NCBI GenBank assembly: GCA_964592125.1
Contig: CAZQBV010000081.1
Location: 1-13,642, forward strand
From: UBA5399 sp964592125
GTDB taxonomy: Bacteria > Bacillota > Clostridia > Christensenellales > Christensenellaceae
Direction: 5' to 3'
Length of the DNA stretch: 13,642 nt
Made by a program: the position numbers and the translations under genes. Below are positions 1 through 5,809 of this stretch, one piece after another (positions within the stretch are counted from its first letter, which is position 1; every line of letters begins with the position of its first letter). The notes beneath the pieces are model-generated. The model made no database searches, had not been told where the DNA came from, and saw only the letters and a list, made by a program, of their open reading frames with translations.

Positions 1-122
1 TTACGCCCGCACAAGTTGCAGGTCTTTCTCTCTCAAAATCTCAAAAACGTAAGTACTATCTCGTAGCTTGATGATTTTCTACGTCTGTGGCTCTTATTCT
101 TCCATGTTTACTTTACAGAGCC
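1..122 (+). mobile_element. possible right end of an insertion sequence (partial, tentative)
   Basis: The strand opposite to the window reads GGCTCTGTAAAGTAAAC inward from position 122. This resembles the terminal inverted repeats of several insertion sequence families, for example IS6-type ends that begin GG..CTGT..AAAG. About 50 bp further in, a + strand frame open from the window edge ends at a TGA at 69-71, the arrangement expected for the 3' end of a transposase followed by its right terminal repeat. The boundary would fall directly beside the stop codon of the acyl carrier protein gene. The left end, the rest of the transposase and the target duplication lie outside the window, so family and integrity cannot be judged. 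A 6-bp repeat (89-94 with 117-122) could instead form an ordinary RNA hairpin after the ACP gene. Confidence 0.33.
3..71 (+). CDS. possible C-terminal end of a transposase (partial, 22 residues)
   Basis: Frame 3 of the + strand is open from the window edge and ends at TGA 69-71, giving 22 residues that start TPAQVAGL and end KYYLVA. A TPA..AGL segment close to the C-terminus is familiar from DDE transposases of the IS6/IS240 type, where it is followed by a short basic or aromatic tail. The short length makes this weak. The other + frames are also open for 16 to 21 codons, and the - strand has a 24-codon open stretch without a good start. The call rests mainly on the terminal-repeat-like sequence that follows. 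Confidence 0.25.
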   Translation, partial: TPAQVAGLSLSKSQKRKYYLVA

Positions 123-368
123 TTAGTTGCTAAGCGCTATGGCATGGCTTGCCACATAATCCAGCACATCCTGCACCGTGCAAAATATGCGCAGTTCTTT
201 GTCTTTGATACTTATATTGTACTTATCTTCCAGTTGTACGGCAATTTCCACCGTGCCAAAGGAATCTATCCCCAAGTCGGCTTCTAAATTGTCGCTCGGC
301 TCTATTGTTTCTTCGCTTTTTATAGAAACCGAGGCTAAAATTTTGCGTATTTCTATCAATAAATCCAC
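123..368 (-). CDS. acyl carrier protein
   Basis: This 81-residue protein carries acyl chains as thioesters on a 4'-phosphopantetheine arm in the cytoplasm. Ser36 in the motif DLGIDSF is the attachment site, at the same position as in E. coli AcpP, and the following TVEIAVQLEDKYNI matches helix II. The usual DSL is DSF here. A GTG start at 368 is chosen because AAGGAG (374-379) lies 5 nt upstream and the length then fits the family; ATG starts at 392 and 413 would add an atypical hydrophobic leader and lack such a site. The gene stands alone: no fab, synthase or ligase gene is adjacent, the chemoreceptor upstream is divergent, and a possible IS end abuts its stop codon. It could therefore be a second, specialised ACP rather than the housekeeping one. 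Confidence 0.88.
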   Translation of the reverse strand: MDLLIEIRKILASVSIKSEETIEPSDNLEADLGIDSFGTVEIAVQLEDKYNISIKDKELRIFCTVQDVLDYVASHAIALSN

Positions 369-462
369 TGGTACTCCTTCTTCCCACAGCATGAAAAACA
401 AAAAATCAACCAAATAGAAAGGCTGGCATCTATGTGCTATGTTGCTATTGATATTTCACCAT

Positions 463-494
463 ATTGTAGAATCTCCTGATTGTAAAATCTTTAG
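463..494. repeat. imperfect tandem direct repeat, period 16 bp
   Basis: Two adjacent 16-bp units begin ATTGTAGAATCT (463) and ATTGTAAAATCT (479). They agree at 11 of the first 12 bases and at 12 of 16 overall. The ATTGTA core recurs at 505 and at 621. The repeat lies about 95 bp upstream of the ACP start and could be a regulator site, but in DNA this AT-rich it could also be chance. Confidence 0.3.
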
Positions 495-584
495 TTTGCA
501 GATTATTGTACCATGTTTTACAAAAAAATGCTTGTGTTTTATGAATGCTTTTTGTTGCATTTTTATGCTAAATAAAAAAAATGA

Positions 585-612
585 TTTCAATTTACCCCAA
601 ACAGGTTATAAT
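585..612 (+). promoter_or_regulatory. probable promoter of the chemoreceptor gene
   Basis: A perfect TATAAT (607-612) lies 16 bp downstream of TTTCAA (585-590), a weak match to TTGACA. Transcription from here would leave a leader of roughly 115 nt before the ATG at 733. No sigma-28-type motility promoter was recognised. Confidence 0.45.
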
Positions 613-732
613 AGCAGTAGATTGTAATTCTATCGTTTGGCGTTACAGATCAACTGGTTTGGAAATATATGTTTTTTATATACATAATTTGATGGCACAT
701 ATTATTAGAATAAGGAAGGAAGTATTTTTATT

Positions 733-2385
733 ATGACTCTACGAAAGAAAATTTTAAGTGGCTTTGTTTGCATCTTTCTAATTGCAATGCTGCTTGGCAT
801 CATCGGCCTACTCTCCATTCGGAAAATTTCTCAATTGTCTGATGAGCAAACAGCTTTACAGAAAACGGAGACAGGTATTGCTGAAGTTTTAAAAGCGCAT
901 TACGCATGGCGGCAAGGCCTTACTGAAGCCATTCTAACAGGCGAAGAATTTACTGGTTCTTTAGATCCTTCTACCTGCGCACTTGGAAAATGGCTCGATA
1001 GTGAAGAGGCAAAACAAATGACCGACGAGGAAGCGCTGTCTCTTCTGGCACAAGTAAAAGACCCTCACGCAATGATGCATACCAGTGCTGGCGATGTTGT
1101 TGCGCTGATTGAAGCGGGCGATTTAGAACAGGCCGAGCAACTGTTTGTAACCACCATTCTTCCCGAAACCGAAGCAACAATTTCTACTTTGGAATCTATA
1201 GAAGAACGTTTTGCCGTTTTAGCCGATGAAAAGGGTGTTGAGATACAAAAGCTTCAAGATTCTCGCCTCATTGTTATGTTGGCACTGATTGCTGCCGCAA
1301 TTGTATCATGCATTATTTTAACCATTCAGCTTACAAAAAGCATTATGAAACCAATTCTTGCAGTTACCGAAGCGGCAAAAACAATTTCTACTGGCGATTT
1401 GGATGTGGATATTAGTTATCCTGTGAACGATGAAATAGGCCTGCTGTTTGCTTCCTTCCAACAAATGGTGGAAGAGACGCGAAAAGAGATTGCTGTTTTA
1501 GAAGCTTTGGCAGCTGGCGATTTAACCATGAAAGTTTCTCTTCGAGGAGAAAAGGATACCATGGGGCGCGCTTTACAAAGAACCATTGTAAGGTTAAATG
1601 AAATGTTTGAAGATATCAACACTGCGTCCAGTCAGGTTTCTCTGGGTGCGAAGCAAATTGCAGATGGCGCGCAATCACTGGCGCAAGGTGCTACAGAGCA
1701 ATCCGCAACTGTGGAGCAGGTTTCATCCTCCATTGCTCAAATGTCTACGCAAATAAAAAGCAGCTCCAATATGGCAGCGCATGCTGCGGATTTAGCACGT
1801 TTTATAAAACAAAGTGCCGAAGCTGGTTCCGCCGAAATGCTAAAAATGACACAGGCAGTTAAGGAAATCAAAGAGTCCAGCCAGAATATTAGCAAAGTAA
1901 TGAACGTAATTGACGACATTGCGTTCCAAACAAATATTTTGGCGCTTAACGCAGCAGTGGAAGCCGCCAGAGCTGGGCAACATGGCGCAGGATTTGCAGT
2001 TGTTGCTGACGAAGTGCGAAATTTAGCTGCAAAAAGTGCAGAAGCTGCCAAGAATACCAGCAGTTTAATTGAAAACTCTATTGAAAAAGCGGAATATGGC
2101 TATCGCATAGCGGAAGAAACAGCAAATAGCCTTATGAAGATTGTTGCCGGAATTAACGAAAGCACAGAAATTGTTACAAACATCTCGCAATCCACAGAAG
2201 AGCAATCTGCGGCTATTTCGGAAATTAACTTGGCGATAGATCAAGTATCACAAGTTGTGCAGCAGAACAGCGCTACCGCGGAAGAAAGCGCCGCTTCTTC
2301 TGAAGAGATGAGCGGACAATCTGAAATGCTGCATGGGCACATTTCTCAGTTCAAATTAAAATCCTCGTTTCGTCCAAAACGGTAG
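733..2385 (+). CDS. methyl-accepting chemotaxis protein with an extracytoplasmic CZB-like zinc domain
   Basis: This 550-residue inner-membrane chemoreceptor would signal through CheW/CheA to the flagellar motor. Membrane segments lie at about 9-29 and 179-200. The region between them carries H56-x2-W, C82-x2-G-x-W and H112-x3-H116, the ligand pattern of the chemoreceptor zinc-binding (CZB) domain, here outside the cytoplasm. A HAMP domain follows (about 201-253), then a second HAMP-like stretch (about 255-300) and the coiled-coil signalling domain. The conserved hairpin tip with IAFQTNILALNAAVEAARAG is near 396-415. The C-terminus ends in SFRPKR with no NWETF-type tether for the methylation enzymes. 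The gene is monocistronic: AAGGAAGGAAG precedes the ATG by 10 nt and a strong terminator follows. The ligand is not known; zinc or oxidants such as HOCl are suggested by the CZB family. Confidence 0.93.
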   Translation: MTLRKKILSGFVCIFLIAMLLGIIGLLSIRKISQLSDEQTALQKTETGIAEVLKAHYAWRQGLTEAILTGEEFTGSLDPSTCALGKWLDSEEAKQMTDEEALSLLAQVKDPHAMMHTSAGDVVALIEAGDLEQAEQLFVTTILPETEATISTLESIEERFAVLADEKGVEIQKLQDSRLIVMLALIAAAIVSCIILTIQLTKSIMKPILAVTEAAKTISTGDLDVDISYPVNDEIGLLFASFQQMVEETRKEIAVLEALAAGDLTMKVSLRGEKDTMGRALQRTIVRLNEMFEDINTASSQVSLGAKQIADGAQSLAQGATEQSATVEQVSSSIAQMSTQIKSSSNMAAHAADLARFIKQSAEAGSAEMLKMTQAVKEIKESSQNISKVMNVIDDIAFQTNILALNAAVEAARAGQHGAGFAVVADEVRNLAAKSAEAAKNTSSLIENSIEKAEYGYRIAEETANSLMKIVAGINESTEIVTNISQSTEEQSAAISEINLAIDQVSQVVQQNSATAEESAASSEEMSGQSEMLHGHISQFKLKSSFRPKR

Positions 2386-2426
2386 AAACGTAGAGACACT
2401 ATAACCAAAGATATCTTAGGCACTCT

Positions 2427-2473
2427 CCTCTTAAACAGTGTGTAAACGCCATACTGTTTAAGAGGATTTTTTT
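2427..2473 (+). terminator. intrinsic terminator of the chemoreceptor gene
   Basis: A perfect 13-bp stem (CCTCTTAAACAGT at 2427-2439 with its complement at 2453-2465) encloses a 13-nt loop and is followed by one A and seven T (2467-2473). It lies 41 bp after the chemoreceptor stop codon and faces the convergent sugar operon. Confidence 0.95.
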
Positions 2474-2503
2474 ATTATTACATAGCCAGAATATAAGTGC
2501 CAC

Positions 2504-2522
2504 AAAAAAGGCAGAAGCCTTT
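2504..2522 (-). terminator. intrinsic terminator of the ROK/lyxose isomerase unit
   Basis: On the - strand a 6-bp stem AAAGGC/GCCTTT (2517-2522 with 2507-2512) closes a TTCT loop and runs into six T in total (2504-2509, shared with the stem base). It lies 34 bp after the isomerase stop codon. Confidence 0.8.
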
Positions 2523-2556
2523 GCCCCTGCCCTTGTTAACTTGTTTCAGTTTTGTT

Positions 2557-3246
2557 TTAGCCTTGTTCCAGTATGCTATATTCATTACACAGCGGGCAAA
2601 TGCAGGGCTCGTCCTCCTCTATTTCAGAAAAGCGGTTTACCGGCTCTGCAAAGTGATTGTCCACATTGTCGTCATTTACAGAGGATACCTCTCCCACAAC
2701 AGCACTTTCGCTGCCTTCCTGCCCCCAGAAGGTGTGATACAGATAGGGCGGCAAGGTGATGCTGCATCCGCGCTGTATTACCAACGTTTCGCCTGCTTTC
2801 ACTGTTTTTTTAATTCCATCAAAGTAAGCCTCCACATCGCTTTCGCAATCGGGCTGTCCATCTTTTCCGGTGTTCCACAGTTTTATGCAATAGTTTGCCC
2901 CACAGCGATTGATAATATCCTCGTGCTTTGTTTTGTGCATATGCATGGGCAACCGCTGCCCCGGGCGCAACACCATTATTTTTTCCGCATAGGGCGTGCC
3001 AATGCTGCTATCGTTAAAGTTGCCATTGCGCAAGGTAAACAACACACCACCCACTTCTAGGAAGTTGCCATTTCCAAAGTCTGTCACGTCCCAGCCCAGC
3101 ATTGCGCCTTTTATATTGACAAGATTGGCTGCATTGCTGCGCCATTGCTGCATATCCCAATAGGCAAACTCTGGCAGGGTAATGCCATGCTGCTTCAGCA
3201 CATCGCCAGCCCAAAGTATATTTTTATTTATCAAGCTTCTTTTCAT
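2557..3246 (-). CDS. D-lyxose isomerase (lyxose/mannose ketol-isomerase)
   Basis: This cytosolic, manganese-dependent cupin enzyme interconverts D-lyxose and D-xylulose; characterised members also interconvert D-mannose and D-fructose. The 229-residue length equals that of known enzymes (about 227). The metal ligand pattern is intact: H102 and H104 in MHMHKTKHED, E109, and H171 in PPYLYHTFWG. The ATG at 3246 is chosen because GGGGG lies 8 nt upstream; a TTG at 3261 would add five residues. The gene follows the ROK regulator by 37 bp, so the two are probably co-transcribed, and a terminator follows. Beside a GH38 alpha-mannosidase its likely job is conversion of released mannose to fructose. 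The C-terminal tail has an unusual CICPLC cluster (215-220). The family is secure; the in vivo sugar is inferred. Confidence 0.9.
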   Translation of the reverse strand: MKRSLINKNILWAGDVLKQHGITLPEFAYWDMQQWRSNAANLVNIKGAMLGWDVTDFGNGNFLEVGGVLFTLRNGNFNDSSIGTPYAEKIMVLRPGQRLPMHMHKTKHEDIINRCGANYCIKLWNTGKDGQPDCESDVEAYFDGIKKTVKAGETLVIQRGCSITLPPYLYHTFWGQEGSESAVVGEVSSVNDDNVDNHFAEPVNRFSEIEEDEPCICPLCNEYSILEQG

Positions 3247-3283
3247 GCTTGTAACCCCCAAAATTGTTTTTTCTAGATTTTAG

Positions 3284-4516
3284 TTAACCTTTATAATTTA
3301 CCAGTGCGCCCATTATATAATTGTATATAATCACAGAAGCGCCGTTTATCTTGTATAGCATATCCCCAAATTTGGAGATTTTAATATCCACCGCTGCAAT
3401 ACCGCTGGAAAAACGCTTTTGGTTCACAATCTTCTTGATGGGCTGAATGATCATATCCCCCGCAATGGCAACATCGTGACCCAAATAAATCACTTGTGGG
3501 TCGTACATATTGGCCACCATTGTGCAACCAATGGCAAGGTATTCCACCATTTTATCCAGCACTTGGCATGCCACCTTGTCTTTTTTTTGGGCAGCATCCA
3601 CAATATCCCGCCACCTTATTTCTTTTCTGTTGGAAAGTAGGCTAATCTCCCCGGCATCCACCATTTCTTGCGCCATTTCCACAGCGTGCGGCGTGCCTGC
3701 ATATAATTCCAAACAACCTTTGTTGCCACAGGCGCAGGGTTTTCCATTGTAGTCTATGCTAGTATGGCCTATTTCACCCGCAAAGCCGCGGTTACCCATA
3801 TAGCATTTTCCATCCACCACAACACCCGCGCCTATACCATTGGTAACACCCATATATACAAAATTGGGCACACGCTTGCCATAGCCAAACAGCTTTTCCG
3901 AAATGGCGCCAGCTGTCATATCGTTGCTCATAAAAGCGGGTAATCCATATTTCTCCTTCAACATGGATACAATTTTCAAATTCTTTACGCCTGCAAAATT
4001 GGGTGGGTTTAAAATCATGCCCTTGTCTATATCCAGTGGACCAATGGAGGCAACGCCAATGCCCAGCAGCTCCGCCTTTTTGGTGATGTCATGGTTTAAA
4101 ATACTGTCGCAGCAAGACACAATGCCCTCCCACAGGCTTTCCGTTGTTTCGTTTGGGCGAATAATATAGCTTCGCTCCAGTTTCAAATCGCCTCGCAAAT
4201 TGGTTAAGCTGGCAAACACAATGTCACGGTTGATGTTTATGCCCACGGCACAGGGCGAGGCGGGCGATATATCCAGCATCACCGGCTTTCTGCCCATCAG
4301 CGAATCTGCTGCGCCAATCTCACAAATGATTTTCTCCTCTATCATTTCCGTAGTGATATTGGTAAGGGATGTTTTGGTAAGGCCGGTTAGTTTGGCAATT
4401 TGCGTACGCGAACATGGCCCCATGGTGTTGATTACTTCAAATATCAAACCACGGTTGGAGTGTTTTATGGTGCTTTGATTCGCACCATTTTTCAAAACCT
4501 TCGCGTATTCGTTCAT
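3284..4516 (-). CDS. ROK-family transcriptional regulator (XylR/NagC type)
   Basis: This 410-residue protein is a DNA-binding, sugar-sensing regulator. Residues 21-70 form a winged helix-turn-helix (SRTQIAKLTGLTKTSLTNI). Residues from about 85 form the ROK sugar-kinase-like fold. The zinc signature is complete: H251 in GEIGH and C261, C263, C268 in CACGNKGCLE. The catalytic-type Asp (N198-D199) is kept. The usual DxGGT phosphate-binding motif near residue 91 is replaced by VGININ, as expected of a regulator that binds sugar without phosphorylating it. The ATG at 4516 has GAGGCGG directly upstream. A 42-bp palindrome with a possible promoter inside it lies 50 bp upstream and may be its own operator. 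The gene heads a unit with the lyxose isomerase and sits behind a terminator, separate from the mannosidase operon that it probably also controls. Confidence 0.93.
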   Translation of the reverse strand: MNEYAKVLKNGANQSTIKHSNRGLIFEVINTMGPCSRTQIAKLTGLTKTSLTNITTEMIEEKIICEIGAADSLMGRKPVMLDISPASPCAVGININRDIVFASLTNLRGDLKLERSYIIRPNETTESLWEGIVSCCDSILNHDITKKAELLGIGVASIGPLDIDKGMILNPPNFAGVKNLKIVSMLKEKYGLPAFMSNDMTAGAISEKLFGYGKRVPNFVYMGVTNGIGAGVVVDGKCYMGNRGFAGEIGHTSIDYNGKPCACGNKGCLELYAGTPHAVEMAQEMVDAGEISLLSNRKEIRWRDIVDAAQKKDKVACQVLDKMVEYLAIGCTMVANMYDPQVIYLGHDVAIAGDMIIQPIKKIVNQKRFSSGIAAVDIKISKFGDMLYKINGASVIIYNYIMGALVNYKG

Positions 4517-4566
4517 TCCGCCTCTTTCCAGCTTGCTCTTTCAATTGAATCATAATGACCATAGCA

Positions 4567-4608
4567 ATGCAAATTGTGTGCCATGTGCGGTAGGCACTCA
4601 ATTTGCAT
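4567..4608 (-). promoter_or_regulatory. 42-bp palindrome, candidate ROK operator overlapping a promoter
   Basis: Two 16-bp arms, ATGCAAATTGTGTGCC (4567-4582) and its complement with one mismatch (4593-4608), flank a 10-nt spacer. On the - strand a candidate promoter TTGAGT (4596-4601), 17 bp, CACAAT (4573-4578) fits so that the -35 and -10 boxes each fall inside one arm, a layout suited to repression. No T-run follows, so this is not a normal terminator, although the RNA could form a stable hairpin. The palindrome itself is certain; its role as operator is inferred. Confidence 0.5.
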
Positions 4609-4628
4609 CCACTACTGATAGCCAATAG

Positions 4629-4646
4629 AAAAAACGGAGAACCGTT
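4629..4646 (-). terminator. probable intrinsic terminator after the UroD-like genes
   Basis: On the - strand AACGG-TTCT-CCGTT (4646-4633) runs into six T in total (4634-4629, the first two inside the stem), 39 bp after the stop codon at 4686. The perfect stem is only 5 bp, so read-through into the regulator gene is possible. The TTCT loop matches that of the terminator at 2504-2522. Confidence 0.6.
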
Positions 4647-4685
4647 CTTCAGGCCGCGCGTGCTGCGCATCATTTGAAATCTATT

Positions 4686-5780
4686 TTACTCTGTTGCCGC
4701 CTTGCTCATGGCAATTACATTTTCTATGCTTACATTTTCCAGCAACGCTTCGTGGCTGGGCGATGCAATATACTTGCCGCCAAAAATATCGCGCAAGCGA
4801 CGCACTTCATCCGCAACCTGCTGCGGTGTGCCAAAGGGAAGCAGATCCTGCGTATCCACACCGCCAATAAACACCAAGTCCTTGCCAAATTCACGCGCCA
4901 ATTTTTCCGCATCCATATTGACTGCTTTGGCCTGCAATGGGTGAATGGCATCCACACCCAACTCTATTAGGCGAGGAATGATGTCAAAAATAGCGCCGCA
5001 GGAGTGCATAGTTACTTTTAGCCCAAAGCTCTTCATCTGTTCTATCAACACCTTCATATAGGGTGCTATAAACTTATCAAAAAAATCGTTGGAGATCATC
5101 AACGACAGCTGGCTTCCCAAATCGTTGCCAAAAAAGGAGGAGGTTAGCTGGTCGCCCATTGCTTCAAAGCATTTTTTGTTTGCCTTCAAATAAAAATCTG
5201 TAATGCGCTCTGTTGTAGCAATTACCACATCGGGGTCTGTGTGCATTTTCATGAAGTAGTTTTCCATGCCAAAAAAGTCGCAAGCCACATGGAAGAAGGG
5301 ACACCACATGCCGCCCAGCACAGCCATACCTTCCTGCTTTGCCATCTGTATATTTGCCATTGTAGAGCTAAAATCCAAATAATCGGGATTAGGCCACGCA
5401 AAGGCCTCCACCTCTTTTACATCCTCGGTATCGGCAAACACGCCCTCCTGCCCCAGGCTAGTACGAGATTCTTTGAATACATCCCACATGGGTCGCCCCT
5501 CTGGGTGCCTCCAGCTGGAGGGGTCTATCTCTGGCGAAAGCCACATGAGGTCGCTGTTCAGTGCCTTGGCCAGCTGTATATCCGCCTTGCCCACCTTTTC
5601 AGATGTCAGAACGCTAAATTCCAAGTTGTGTTTTTCCTGCTCTGTCAGTTCTTCTTCCACAATGCCAAAGTGGTCACAGTATTGCGCTTTTGCCGCTTCG
5701 GATGGATTTCCCAGCCAAAAACCGCAGTTTTCAGGTGATTTATCGTTATAAACAGATTCTATCGCTTTAATGCCTCTCAT
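4686..5780 (-). CDS. uroporphyrinogen decarboxylase/MtaA-superfamily protein, probable methyltransferase (gene A)
   Basis: This 364-residue cytosolic protein belongs to the UroD clan, which holds true heme-pathway decarboxylases and zinc-dependent methyltransferases that move methyl groups to or from corrinoids. The C-terminal half has H259-S-C261-G, like the first two zinc ligands of MtaA-type enzymes, and a late SPSH (340-343) near where those enzymes carry a third ligand Cys. GNDLGSQ (218-224) matches a conserved family loop. The ATG at 5780 is chosen because TTGGAGGAA lies 7 nt upstream; an upstream ATG at 5825 lacks such a site and would overlap the preceding gene. No heme biosynthesis genes are nearby and a related gene precedes it by 29 bp, so a heme role is unlikely. 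The substrate is unknown; demethylation of a sugar or glycoside is a hypothesis from context. Confidence 0.82.
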   Translation of the reverse strand: MRGIKAIESVYNDKSPENCGFWLGNPSEAAKAQYCDHFGIVEEELTEQEKHNLEFSVLTSEKVGKADIQLAKALNSDLMWLSPEIDPSSWRHPEGRPMWDVFKESRTSLGQEGVFADTEDVKEVEAFAWPNPDYLDFSSTMANIQMAKQEGMAVLGGMWCPFFHVACDFFGMENYFMKMHTDPDVVIATTERITDFYLKANKKCFEAMGDQLTSSFFGNDLGSQLSLMISNDFFDKFIAPYMKVLIEQMKSFGLKVTMHSCGAIFDIIPRLIELGVDAIHPLQAKAVNMDAEKLAREFGKDLVFIGGVDTQDLLPFGTPQQVADEVRRLRDIFGGKYIASPSHEALLENVSIENVIAMSKAATE

Positions 5781-5809
5781 TTGTATTCCTCCAATGTGTT
5801 TCCATTTTT

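Larger units (their letters stand above)
369..732. other. divergent intergenic spacer between the ACP and chemoreceptor genes
   Basis: This is 364 bp of AT-rich DNA with no convincing gene; the short frames in it have no ribosome binding sites. It holds the ACP ribosome binding site (374-379), an imperfect tandem repeat with period 16 (463-494), a weak inverted repeat TTGTA/TACAA (506-510 with 519-523), a probable chemoreceptor promoter (585-612), and the purine-rich chemoreceptor ribosome binding site (713-722, AAGGAAGGAAG). No promoter for the ACP gene stands out on the - strand. The chemoreceptor leader of roughly 115 nt was searched by eye for a cyclic-di-GMP riboswitch core and none was found. 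Confidence 0.6.

Noticed and set aside
506..523. TTGTA/TACAA inverted repeat with an internal TACC, reminiscent of FapR-type fatty-acid operators
   Set aside because: Only five base pairs match, the core does not fit the FapR consensus, and no other fatty-acid gene is near.
613..732. Chemoreceptor leader as a possible cyclic-di-GMP riboswitch
   Set aside because: Clostridial chemoreceptor genes often carry one, but the conserved GGCAAACC and ACGCAAAG-type core elements are absent and no stable structure is evident.
2642..2654. A 13-base match with one mismatch, in inverted orientation, to the IS-end-like sequence at 110-122, which could suggest a composite element carrying the ACP and chemoreceptor genes
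   Set aside because: It falls inside the intact lyxose isomerase gene and encodes part of the conserved HFAEP segment, so it is explained by the protein sequence. The isomerase is not interrupted.
4573..4608. The palindrome upstream of the ROK gene as an intrinsic terminator
   Set aside because: No T-run follows on either strand, and a separate hairpin with a T-run (4629-4646) already serves the upstream genes.
4437..4673. A 78-codon - strand frame overlapping the start of the ROK gene
   Set aside because: It runs through the terminator and palindrome and into the regulator coding sequence in another frame, has no good ribosome binding site, and resembles nothing.
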